DNA of 64,000 bases from assembly GCA_035772785.1 (NCBI GenBank), contig JAOCPU010000022.1, positions 434,001 through 498,000 of the forward strand, read 5' to 3'. Under the pieces are notes generated by a model. It was not told the origin of the DNA, searched no databases, and saw nothing but the letters and a program-made list of their open reading frames with translations. Shown piece after piece: positions 24,582-34,805 of the stretch. Source of the DNA: Phlebiopsis flavidoalba (lineage: Eukaryota > Basidiomycota > Agaricomycetes > Polyporales > Phanerochaetaceae). Position numbers and translations under genes: made by a program. The stretch's first letter is position 1; every line of letters starts with the position of its first letter.

Positions 24582-25212
24582 CATGGAGGCCGCTTGCTTC
24601 GTTTGCGGTGTTGCCTAATCGGGAGGCGCGACACGTTTCTGCTTAGATACTACTGTGGAATACGCGGCTCAGAGCATTGCTAGGGATTTAAAGGCTGCTG
24701 GCCTTGCTATGGATGATAAAGTGACTGGCAAGCTCGAGCAGATCGTCGAGGAGGCTATTGCAGCTATGGAAGCGGTCCTTTAATACCCTCAAGTCCACGG
24801 GCCGCGAGAAGCCACTGTTATTCTCAGACGCATATTGGGATCGGCTATTGGAATGTGAAGGAGCTCAACAGGTTTCATGCCAGGTTTGCAGGCGATACTG
24901 TCGAGGAGATGACCCAGAAGCCAGACGAGCGCCGGTTTCTCATTCGCCAGGGTGCGCGATCATGGATATGGCTACCGATTCAACACCCTGGTACTTTATC
25001 CTGCAGTAAAAACAATGATGGTGATGAACAGGACAGAGAGACATTCGTCGTGGGCGGGGTTAGAGCAAGCGAAGCGTATAGAGAAACGGAAGTGCCACAA
25101 GCGCGAACTCGGTGGATACCTAAAAGAGGGTCTGCGCTTGCTCTCTGTGAGCATTGCTTTCATTACCTCTATGCTTGGGTAGACGGAAGCCGGTCACCTT
25201 TGTGTCGCCGTC
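24582..25212 (+). CDS. Unrecognised protein, probably the 5' part of the F-box gene that follows
   Basis: Starts MEAACFVC, which could be the first half of a zinc-binding motif, then a possible intron ending TGCTTAG, then DLKAAGLAMDDKVTGKLEQI and VEEAIAAMEAV, a helical stretch. Across frame changes follow NRFHARFAGDTVEEMTQKPD, ERRFLIRQG, DRETFVVG, CHKRELGGYLKEGLRLLSV and a hydrophobic part (LLSVSIAFITSML). The reading runs without a convincing stop into the frame beginning at 25213. I infer one gene interrupted by shifts; two adjacent genes remain possible. Confidence 0.4.
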
Positions 25213-26274
25213 GTGACCTTACCGGTTATCGTTACGGAGAGGCTATATCGTCACGCTTTGCAAGACGACCTAGACGCCATCGTGTTTGCTAGCAAGCTAC
25301 ACGAAATGGTTTATTCCCCTGCAAATGGGTACGCGTCCCCCCTGCTCTGTTCGTTGTCCAAGTCAGACATTGACCGTAAATCCAGACACCAACTTGAACG
25401 GATTTCTATGCAGAATTTCAGTACCGATGGGCTAGAGAGTGCCGCGGAACACGGTAAAACTACCGATGAACTGTGGCTAGGATATCAGTACTATTTGTGG
25501 TCAGGCAGCTGGAGGCCTTCGGGACATTTACATCGCGCAATTCAGCAAGGCCTTCGCTGCACGGATCTGGTGCCCGCACTGATGGCCGATGCGCGGGCCT
25601 GGATGTTTACGCGACCTGACGTGTATGCTCCATTTTCATCCACTTGTGTATTTCAGATACGCTTGCTGATATCTGTCCGATTCAATTGGCCGACCCCCAC
25701 GCCCGAATTATGTATCACAGTGTACTCAAAATTCCCCGCGTCCTCCACTCAACCCGCCCCATCCCTATGCAAACTTCCAGCTGAGCTTCTGCTCCCCTTG
25801 CTCGCACATCTGCCCATCACGAGCGTTCTTGCCCTTTCCTCTACCTGCCGCTTTCTGCGAAATCACATCACCTCGCCTGTTTTTTCTAGACAGCCTCCTG
25901 AAGGATATGCTGTGTCTATGGCAGCCTTCGCTGGCTTCTGCCTGTCTCAAGCATGCAACGAGACGAAACCACGACGCGGGTACGAAACGCTGCTACTGTG
26001 GCTCGGACCCACAACGCTAGTGCGCCCGCGCAACGCCGTGGAGATCGTTAGGTCGCAAAAATTTCCGCGTCTTGATTTTGTACGAGCATGCTGGGACTCT
26101 GACTCGATGATGAACCGGAAGCGGTTATGGGGGCAGGCGAAGCAGTTTGAGGTACTTTGGAAGGAGCATATGAGGGTTGAAAGGCATCTGAGCACGAGAA
26201 ATGGGGTCCCACCACCCAACCACGACGATTTAAATGAGAAAGTGCGATGCGTAGCATTATCTGGAAAAGATTGA
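25213..26274 (+). CDS. F-box domain protein
   Basis: An open frame of 353 codons. At about residues 185-225 it carries an F-box: LPAELLLPLLAHLPITSVLA then LSSTCRFLRNHITSP. F-box proteins bind Skp1 and select substrates for SCF ubiquitin ligases. The N-terminal part includes TERLYRHALQDDLDAIVFAS and ARAWMFTRPDVYAPF. A neighbouring frame reads better just before the F-box (DICPIQLADPHARIMYHSVL) and just after it (FLDSLLKDML), so two single-base shifts probably compensate each other. The C-terminal part FVRACWDSDSMMNRKRLWGQ with AKQFEVLWKE looks well conserved. Ends TGA 26272-26274, tail to tail with the minus-strand zinc-finger gene. Confidence 0.65.
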   Translation: MTLPVIVTERLYRHALQDDLDAIVFASKLHEMVYSPANGYASPLLCSLSKSDIDRKSRHQLERISMQNFSTDGLESAAEHGKTTDELWLGYQYYLWSGSWRPSGHLHRAIQQGLRCTDLVPALMADARAWMFTRPDVYAPFSSTCVFQIRLLISVRFNWPTPTPELCITVYSKFPASSTQPAPSLCKLPAELLLPLLAHLPITSVLALSSTCRFLRNHITSPVFSRQPPEGYAVSMAAFAGFCLSQACNETKPRRGYETLLLWLGPTTLVRPRNAVEIVRSQKFPRLDFVRACWDSDSMMNRKRLWGQAKQFEVLWKEHMRVERHLSTRNGVPPPNHDDLNEKVRCVALSGKD

Positions 26275-26289
26275 AGCACTTTCGACCGG

Positions 26290-27157
26290 AGGTGTCTCGG
26301 AGACGCGAGTGATTGGTGATGGTGTGTGGGCGGAGAGTGCATGCATGCAGTCGAGTCCCCGCGCATACGGAGGTGGGCGACACGGGTATAGGTGCGCTCG
26401 AACTCGAGCCGTGTCTCATGCGTCGGGCTCGGACACAAGCTCGTCTTCCCTCGATGCTCGCGTGAGGGCCTCGCGCCCGGCACGGCTGCGACAAGGCGTA
26501 CGCAACGCGAGGTTGGGTTGTCAGGGGGTATGTGTATGGCGCGGAAGGGTTGAGCGGGCGGCTGGGCGAGGTGTGATTGCGGAGGTGGCGGCGCATGTTC
26601 GAGTTCACGTTTGAAGCGGCGACCGCACCCAGGGAAGGGACACTTAAACGCTGCGTGCAAAGTCAGGCCACCACACGCGACAGAAGAAAAGGTGGGAGCT
26701 CACGTTGGGCACCTGTGTGACTGTTCGTGTGGATCGCGAGGCTGCTCGGGCGGGTGAAGACCTTACCGCATTGCGGGCAGGTGTGTCGCCGGTCCTCGTC
26801 ACTGGAAACCGGGCACGGCGCGCCATGATACCTCGGGGCTGGCGACCGCGGGGCTGGCGCCACCAAAGGCGCGGTACGGCGAGGAGGCATTGCGAAGGGT
26901 GGGCTCGCCTCGATTCGTGGGGCGCAATTTGTGGGCAGAGGGCACGTCCCTCGAGTGATGCGCAGCGCGCCGGGCTCGCTACTTCACTACGGTGTGTGAG
27001 CGACGCTCCAGAAAAAGCCCGAGCAGGTAGTCTATACAGCCCGTGTGAGATGGGCGGGGGGAGCACACTAACTCGACGGCGTGGGAGCGACATAACCGGG
27101 GAACATTTCCTGGATACTGGGTAGTGTTACGCGCTCTGTCGATGGTGAGGACGACAT
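26290..27157 (-). CDS. C2H2 zinc-finger protein, one-base frameshift in finger 2
   Basis: Probable DNA-binding protein, paralogue of the gene at 1596. ATG at 27157 begins MSSSPSTERVTLPSIQEMFP (an upstream in-frame ATG exists at 27283). Finger 1 is complete: HTCPQCGKVFTRPSSLAIH then TNSHTG (Cys-x2-Cys...His-x3-His). An intron of about 55 nt starts GTGAGCTCCC and ends GCACGCAG, splitting the linker Pro codon exactly as in the other gene. Finger 2 begins FKCPFPGCGRRF and, after one extra A in the AAA run near 26610, continues NSNMRRHLRNHT. The C-terminal part is Ser/Arg/His-rich. The 3' end is uncertain and lies close to the convergent F-box gene. Confidence 0.65.
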
Positions 27158-27344
27158 GGCTCTTGGTGGATTGAATGGAGGTATGCCGCGCACGCACGAT
27201 GGGACCGGATGGGGATGGGCAGGGCGATTAGGTTGAGAGGCTGACCGAGGCAGGATTGAGCGACGGGAACCACCTGAACTCACAGTGTCTTATACCTTTA
27301 TCCCGTTGACAGACACTGATTGGAAGTCAGTATGCCACAGGGCT

Positions 27345-28051
27345 TCAGCTCAGGGCGGCATTGCGCGGCAAAGGCCTAACTTTGACCCATGCAAAGGCAC
27401 ATCGTGACCGCGCTCTGTTGATTGCTTCTGCGCGGAGCGATAGCAAAGAGTTGGCTTCTTGGCCTGTGGGGGAGACGGGAAAATGCAAGCTGAGGAGGCC
27501 ACTACGAGGAGAACGGGGTCTTCATTGCATCGGCGTGATGTATGAGACACCAGTTGCAGAAGTCGTTAGGTCGGTCCTCCATGTCCTCGAAAATATCAAA
27601 GACGCGTCTGATGCGTCAACCAGTCACTAGCAGTCTGATTTACGCATCCCAAGGCTGACCGCAATTTGCAGTGTGGCTATATTCGTGTTCACAGAGCGCG
27701 TGAAGAGTTGGTTTCCAAGAACTCCGAGTCCTCCATGCCACATTGAGGCTGTGGGCCGTCCGGCACGGTGGCCAACACACGCACCAACTGTTCGTGTCGC
27801 TGTTTTGTTACTTGGGCTATACGTAATGCGTCACCGCACAGTGGGCATGATGCCGCTATGTCTGGGGCAGGGATGCATATGGACACGCGCTGGCATAGGC
27901 GTGAGGGATGGGCAAATGAGGCCGACCGCTGTAAGTTCGGACAAGTGATGGCTGTCATCGCTGTCGAGCTGTGTGGGAAACTGTTGGTTTTTTTTCCTGT
28001 GGACAGGTTGTAGCCCAGCATTATTGCGTTATCCACAATGGTGGACCTCAA
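27345..28051 (-). CDS. Unrecognised protein, spliced or frameshifted
   Basis: A 120-codon minus frame (28051-27689) includes a CPLCG knuckle. Downstream pieces read DIFEDMEDRPNDFCNWCLIH and, after what looks like an intron ending CCCACAG, GQEANSLLSLRAEAINRARS followed by RCAFAWVKVRPLP and a stop at 27347-27345. The last piece looks like a true C-terminus. I do not recognise the family. Exon structure is tentative. Confidence 0.35.
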
Positions 28052-28099
28052 GAAGGCCCGCGGAATCCGGATACCTAGAAGTATATGGCAGGGCCCGAT

Positions 28100-28424
28100 T
28101 TAGTATTCGTTCAAGTTGAAAATCGCTAACCTTCCCGGCTTGGCGTACATGTATCCCCCGCCACCGAGTAGACCCACAGTACCAGCCAGCACGTAGACGT
28201 AAGCCTATGGAGTTGAATGTGCATGCAGAGAAATTGAGGGGAGCTAGCATCGGAACAGAAGCGGACTTGCAATTGTACCCCCCGTTTAGGTTCAGTTTCG
28301 GTAACCCAACAAGAGAGCGACAGAACCTCCAACGCCGACAACAACCATGCCGGCTGTGGCGCAACGTAAGTCCACTCCTCAGTTTGCAATGCGACGGTAA
28401 GGCTTTCATCTTCATCTTCTTCAC
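28100..28424 (-). CDS. Small Gly-rich membrane protein (unrecognised)
   Basis: After a splice acceptor CGCCACAG an exon reads MVVVGVGGSVALLLGYRN. A second intron, ending CTCCATAG, leads to AYVYVLAGTVGLLGGGGYMY, then AKPGRLAIFNLNEY and a TAA stop at 28102-28100. Two hydrophobic Gly-rich helices in a protein well under 100 residues suggest a small organellar or ER membrane protein. The first exon is not settled. Both exons sit in believable GT-AG contexts, which is the main support. Confidence 0.4.
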
Positions 28425-28784
28425 AGTCTCACTTCAGTTTAGCTCAGAGTTTGAACCCACTCCAGCCATAGCTCATTCATCTGCAGCCCCCATCAAGCTG
28501 AGGCCATCTCCAATTTGTCTCCACTGCTACATCGAACAGTGCGATGACTACTAACCCAGTTTCGCCACAAGATTGGCACCACCAACATATTATCTATGGG
28601 GATAACCTCCGGAAGTAACATTTTTGCAAGAAGGTCACGCGCAAACCCCTGCGGCAAATCCTCCTTTATGAAAGCATACTTACGCCAGATAGATCTCTTC
28701 TAAGTTCTCATGCGGCCAGGATCCGCAGTTTAGTACGATGACTGGAGCTCCTGGGGTCGAGCATTGTTCCAGATAGTGCGTCTC

Positions 28785-29475
28785 TCACATTGAAAAGATG
28801 TCGCTATCGGGCTCCGCCATGGGCGTCGTCGCCAGACTATAATGCAAGGTTTGCACCGCTGCGAGCTGCTGTGCATACCACTCTCGCGGTCCTCCTTCCC
28901 CTATTGCACGCCATCCATGCGATCGTCGGCCCGACGCCGTAGTCGTCTTTGTGCCTGTGTTATTACATCAAAGGCTACAAAGATTCTCATCATGCCGATT
29001 TTACACGATACTAGGGAGCCACCGAAAACACAAAATTATCCGCGCGTTGGCAAATCAACAAGCCGTCTGATGACTTCGACGACATCATATGTGACAGGCC
29101 GCACTGACAGAATCACACCTGCCGTGCTGTACTAGGCCGCAGAGAAAGAGCATCCTAGGTTTCCTCCGCCGCGTCATCATGTAAGTTTACAGTTTTTCTT
29201 GCGTGACGCCTTAGTAACAAATCTGTGCCGTGCCTTTGAACGTTCCACTGACCTGGCACAACAGGTACATAGCACCAATTCCCACCTTCTCCGTGTTTCA
29301 AGTCAGGATTACTACGGATGACAAAACTGCATAGCCCACGGTAACGTCCGTAACACTCGAGAGGTGTGACCGAAGCGACTATGCCTTGTAGTAAGGTGTA
29401 GGTGTTCCTGTCCTGACGATACGTCAATCTGACCCAACAAGTCCTCAGCAGAAAGTGAGCTCGTTTTTCGCGCAT
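28785..29475 (-). CDS. Unrecognised protein, possible minus-strand gene
   Basis: A 106-codon frame starts at 29475 and the far end reads EWYAQQLAAVQTLHYSLATT then PMAEPDSDIFSM and a stop at 28787-28785, which looks like a natural C-terminus. YDVVEVIRRLVDLP (near 29080) lies between. The parts lie in different frames and no domain is recognised. Low confidence. Confidence 0.25.
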
Positions 29476-29712
29476 TTTGATCCTCTGCTACTTCAGCCGA
29501 CAGCGGTCGAGTAAACTAAGTGGCCACGCCTGCCCCGGAAGCTGCCATGGTGTCATTTTCTTCACCTTTCCGTGCCGTACGGGGCTAATTATTATGTCTA
29601 GCGAGCCATGCCTTACAAGGTAAAACAAGAGCCTTATTCTTTACCGCGTTTCACACCTACGCCACAAGTCCCTATGCTCTAGACCTTCCTAGCCTCGTCA
29701 CCAAGCCCACAC

Positions 29713-30491
29713 TGTCGTATCAGAAAGAGAGTCGCCTAGATTAAAGAGATGGGTAGGTGGCCTAGTCTCGCAGCGAGCCGTGACTAAAGATGAGTAGCGG
29801 AACTCTCGGGTTCTGCCGAGGTTTTGCGGTCGGTCGATTGGGATCGGACGTTCCCGGGTTGTTCTGGGAGTGTGAGATAGTCGACGAGGTTGTTGAAAGG
29901 GAGCGGGGTGTGAGGTTAGGAAACGGGTTCGGAAGAGGGGAAGGGAGGTGTTGCGTGCCCTGTTTGTTGTGAGTTTTTTTAAAGGTTTAGAGTGCCTCCA
30001 GGGAACGGTGACGCGATTGGTGGGTTTCTTCCACTAACGTTTCACGAGTCTGGGAGGGAAACTGGGAATAAATTGCGAAGGGTCGTAGATACCTGTACGT
30101 GAGACGTGCTATCGAGTACTTGTCTGTTGTCTGTCTACTCTATCCTACTGTTTTTCCGTGTGGTCTTTTTATACGGTTTTCTCGGGTCTGCTGAGCCAGC
30201 CAATCACGAGCCTCCTTTCCTGAGTCTGCGGTTGACCAACCTCTTAGCTACAGTATTTCCTGCGCATTTCTCATCTCTTCCCCTGCGCAATTGTAAGCGT
30301 TTATTGTTCTCCTCATCTGGTTTGGGTTTCGTAAGCTTGTCGCGTGACGTCATTTCCGTGTGTTTGCTGCGCGCGACTCTTTTCCCAGGGGCGCGTTTCG
30401 AGCGCTAATGACCCTTTTCCTTCGCTTACCCTCCTCTCTCTCTTGGGTGGACTTGATCTTTTTTCCTTTCTCGCTATTATCTCGCACGACA
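29713..30491 (-). repeat. LTR, left copy (3' LTR of the element)
   Basis: 779 bases matching 42281-43067 nearly throughout, for example CAGAAAGAGAGTCGC and the TTCTGCCGAGG and GGGTCTGCTGAGCCAGCCAA blocks. Contains TTTTTATA (30166-30173), a TATA box read on the minus strand. Confidence 0.9.
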
Positions 30492-30533
30492 CCTGGGGCA
30501 CGACCTTGAGACTGCAACTGTCCCCAGTTGCGC

Positions 30534-33500
30534 CTAGCCATCGTCGTCCATCAAGGTTTTGATCGTCCGTCCTCGTCTTGGTTCAGGGAAGTAGTCGTCC
30601 TGCAGCGTACAGGTGTCAGCGTTCCCGTCTAAATGGGGAACTTGTTCTTCTTCGGTATGGCGCTGGGGGTCCTCGTCTTCATACGGGTAGCGTTCTCGGC
30701 TGGGGCCTATCGGCTCGTCTGCTAAGGTGCGCAGGGGTCGTTTATCATGTCGCGAGATGTAAGGCAATAAGCGGAAAAGCGGCAACTCCTTGCCTCCATA
30801 CTGCTCCGTTGAGCTCTTTCAGGACATATGATCCTCCCTTGGTGCGTCGCTCAACTTCGAAGGGACCCAAATAACGGGGCTTGTGCTTTCGATCGAGTGA
30901 GTTTTCGACTTCTTTGTTTCGCACTAGGACTAGCGAACCAGGGGCATAGGTGGTTGCGGCAAGGGCAAGTCGAGTGGCGGAGCAGTGGCGTTCGAACTGT
31001 TCCTTTGACTTGAATCGTGCCTGCCGAAGAGTTTCGTTTCGGCAGCGCGCTCAAGATCCTCATTTCGTTTCGAAAGCTGACGAATTCGCAGGGCGAGCAG
31101 ACTGGCGCTAGACATTCCGGACACAAATCCGTCCACCATGAAGGAGGCCTCGGAAAAGGCCGAAAGGTAGGACCGGGTCCACCCCATGAAGGAGGAAGAA
31201 CGGGGAGAAGTTGGTGGAACCGGCGAACGGTCACTTTGTCGGCGAAAAATGCCTGATGTACTAGGTCAGGCCATTGCTGAGGGGAGCCTCGGCATGCTTT
31301 GATGATGGCTTCGCGAATGGTGAAATGGCCCGCGTTCCACGACTCCGTTGGCTTTGGAGTTGTAAGGTGAGATTTTGATCTGGGGAATTCCCCAACGCTG
31401 GATTAGTCGGCTAACTGCTGCCTGTACCCCTCGGGCCCATTGTCGGTCGTAAATCTGTCCTACGCTCGCGCCGTATCGGCAGAAAATCTCTTCCCACAGA
31501 AACCGCGCAACCGTGGCCGCCGTGGCCTTCTTCAACGCTCGTCCTTCGGCCCGCCCGGGACAGGTCGTCTCGTGCTGCAATAATGTACCGGAAACCTCGC
31601 GCAGTGGGCATATACATAAGGTCGACGTAGATCTTGGTGAAGACAGTGCTGGGTGTCGAAACTGTGAGTGGGATCTCAATTTTCCTGGTGCTTCGTATCT
31701 GACACTCGTGGCAAGATTTTACGTGTGCTCGTACGTCGTTCCAGAGTCCCGGCCAATAGAAGCGTCCCTTCACAGTCATCATCGTGGCATGCTCGCCTCG
31801 GTGGGCCCATGTTTTCATGTGCGTCGAGGAGAATTTGCTGGCGTGTTTCGTCCTGAAAGATGCACTTGGCTGGTACGCCCGTTCCATTTCGTCGATACAT
31901 AGAGGCTCCTTTCAGGGGGGAAAAAAAAACGAAGAACCGATTTGACTTAGTGATAAATCGTTGCGTGCTGAGGGAGTCGAGGCCTCGGGGAAGACCTAGT
32001 GTCGTGAGGAAATGGTAGATGTCCGTCATGGTGCGATCTGCCTTTGCTTGTCCTGGTAGGGCCTTGAAGATGGTGGGGTTGCGACAGATTCGTAGGGTTT
32101 ACTGGTCCAGTTCGGTTGCGGAGTGGGTAAGATGCTAGCCCGACAAATAGGGGCTATATCGTCCAGGCCAGTCATCACCTTCGTCGTCTTTCGCCTCTTC
32201 TTCTCGGGGCTCTCGGCGGGATAGTGCATCCGGCCCTTGATGCTTGTCGGCTGGTACGTGGATCAATTCGAAGTCAAACAGCAGTATTCCTTGTATCCAT
32301 CGGTTAATGGTGGCGTTTGGTTGTAGGTCCGGGTCGTTGAGCATCCCTTTGATGGTATTTGGGGCGTCCACTTCAACCTGCAACTTCTTTACCCCCACGA
32401 GGTGCAGTCGGTACGCCCTTGAGAGCGCGAAAGAGGCCATAGAGCTCCAGCTTAGGCTGGGAGTACCGTGCCTCTCGGCTATTCATAGGTATGGAACCGT
32501 ATCGGGAGGGTCGCTTCTTTTCCGCGTTCGTCATCATTGCAGGAGGATGAATCCGACGGCGATGTAACTGGAGTCCACCGCAAGTACCACGGGCTGGTCT
32601 GATTCGTAGTCTATTGGGCGTAAGGCGGGTGCCGGAGGTAATGGCGGTTTTTAAGGTGCGGAACGCTTCTTCTCGTCGGTCATCCCACTCAAATTCTACG
32701 TCGTGTCAGTACTAACTCGGTGAGGAAATGTGTAGTCGTTGCCTTTTCGTTGAATAGTCCTTGATCCATATTCGCCCCCCCCAACGGGTTCCGCATAGTC
32801 CAAGAAAGCCGCGAACGTCTTTGACGGTTTTTCAGAGTGGGCCACGAGAGGATATTTGTCCGATTTTCTGGGAGTCCGGCATTCGACCTTCGGGAGTCAT
32901 TTTCTGGCCCACTATCAATACGCTAGGGCGGTCCAATTGTACCTTTCCAGGGAGAAAAGGATCCCCGGCATGGCCTACTCGATGCGCATGATTCGGTGTA
33001 CATCAAGAGCATGTGAGTCCCAAATAAGCGAGTTGAAGCGAACGACTAATCTGTGCCCTGGTTCCGTTTTGTTTCCACATGGCCATGAAGGTATCCGTTC
33101 TGGGTTTCCATGCTCGTCAAGGTATTGCGTTTGTGGGGCCTTTAATCGGTAAGAGTCGTCTATGAAGATGTCTGCTTTTGTTGGTATTTCGTCCTGTAAA
33201 ATAAAAGCCATGCATGGCCTGGAATTCTGCCGGCGCGTTGGTGAATCCAGTGGGGGTAGCGACGTTTCGTAAGCGGACCAAGACGGGTTAGTTTGGGCGT
33301 GGTGAGGAACGCAGTGACATCCCGGCTTTCTGGGGCTACCTTTCGGCGTCGAACCCCCAGTACAGATCAAACACCGTGTAGCACTGTCGTCCGGCGTGAA
33401 AAAAAAAAACGGTTCAACGAATCCATCTAGATTGGGAGGCAGGCCCGCGTCCCTGATAGTGACTGCGTTTAGGGGGGCTGAAGGTCATGTACGATTCGAA

Positions 33501-34472
33501 GTTTCCCGTTCTTTTTCAGTACGCAGAACCATTTTGATCGGTACGACGACTGGCTTGGTTCATAAACTCCTGCCGCGATTTTCTCTTTGAGTAATTCTAC
33601 CACCTTGTCCTTGATTCCTGGGGGGATGGGAATGTGTTGCGAATGCCCCACGGAACGTGGGGTATGAGGGGAATGATATACGGTGTAAAATAGTCTTCTC
33701 GGAACGATCCTCGCTGATGATCTTCGAACACGAAAAGGTCTTGGTGGATTTGCAGAATATGAGCGAATAGTTTTTCTTCTTCCGGCCACAGAAAACCGTC
33801 TTCGTTTATTTTCATTTCCTCTAATCGTTCAGCCGTTAGTCTGCCGTTCTCGGTGAAGTCTGGTGGATTTTCTAGGGTAGAGGGCGTAAGGATTTCAACG
33901 GGTCCTCTGGAAATCGACGCAGTACCTTCGCATCTTCCCGGGAAAACTGCGGGAACGGGCTTAACCTTCCTGTCCCACTCGCTTGTACATGGTTAGTACG
34001 GTGTGTCTCGGACCTGATATGGTTTTTGCTGCTGATACAATTGTTCCACCGTCGACACAAAAAACGATGTCCTCATCGTTGTCGCAATCTTCGAAGAGAC
34101 AACGTCCATCATATCGACGGTCAGAAAGAAAGGATCCCGCGGCTTTCGGAAAGGCTGCGCACGCACGCATACCCAACAAAGACAGGCGGCGAGTCGGGCA
34201 CTGAAAGGGTCGATTTGGTGTACGCAAGTGGATTGGCCAACTGTCGCCGCAGAAGGTCGCGACGACGGTACTCGAGTACATTTTCTGCACCAACAATTTT
34301 CCCGTACTAAGAAAGACACAGCGTCCTGCGCGAGAAAGTAAAGGTTGCATGCGAGCGAACGCGGAAAAGGTAGGCGCGCCGACGAAGCAGCGAGGCGGGC
34401 AAGAAACAAAAGGGATGGTATAGAGCGCCGGGACGGCAGGATACGCGAAAGGGAAGAAAGACGTGTACGCAA
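30534..34472 (-). CDS. Pol polyprotein: reverse transcriptase, RNase H, integrase (frameshifted)
   Basis: Copies and integrates the element. From the start: TMYKRVGQ (near 33990); PPDFTENGRLTAERLEEM; KINEDGFLWPEEEKL; IPIPPGIKDKVVELLKEKIA and GVYEPSQSSYRSKWF; KNGKLRIVHDLQP (33480); RT catalytic FIDD (near 33160); GFLGLCG and the thumb (near 32800). RNase H/linker follows: NATINRWIQGILLFDFELIH then VPADKHQGPDALSRR (32300-32200). Integrase: the zinc-binding His/Cys part with SCHECQIR (near 31710), IYVDLMYMP (first Asp), a region near 31430 with the second Asp in a shifted frame, and SPYNSKANGVVERG with the Glu (31360). The tail runs FRLLPYISRHDKRPL to 30534. Several one-base shifts break the frame. 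A TATA-like CTATATAAC lies about 90 bases before the ATG at 34472. The true N-terminal boundary is uncertain. Confidence 0.8.
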
Positions 34473-34805
34473 AAAATGAGACCGCAGGCTAGAACGTCGA
34501 AGCTGTTTTTCGGAGGATTTTGAAGGGGTTTTTTCCGGTGTTTTTGGTTGGTGTCGTTATATAGGGGAGAGACTGACTGAGGGAGGTTGAGCAGGAGCAG
34601 ACGAAGGAAAAAGCCAAGCGCACCAATAATTCGAAGGCGGAGGGGAAGGCATGAAAGGAGATGTTTTTGGAGGTTTCCAGGGGGGTTATGCGGTGTTTAG
34701 GGCTATAATTTCTCAGTGAAAAGGCGACCAGGAGAGAAAAAATAAAAGGGCGGAGGAAAGGAACGGGAATCCAGTCACGAAGTCCAAACGAAGCAAGATA
34801 ATAAA

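Noticed and set aside
34472..34570. Separate internal promoter for Pol (CTATATAAC near 34560)
   Set aside because: A TATA-like string in AT-rich DNA is weak evidence alone; mentioned in the Pol entry but not listed as a promoter.
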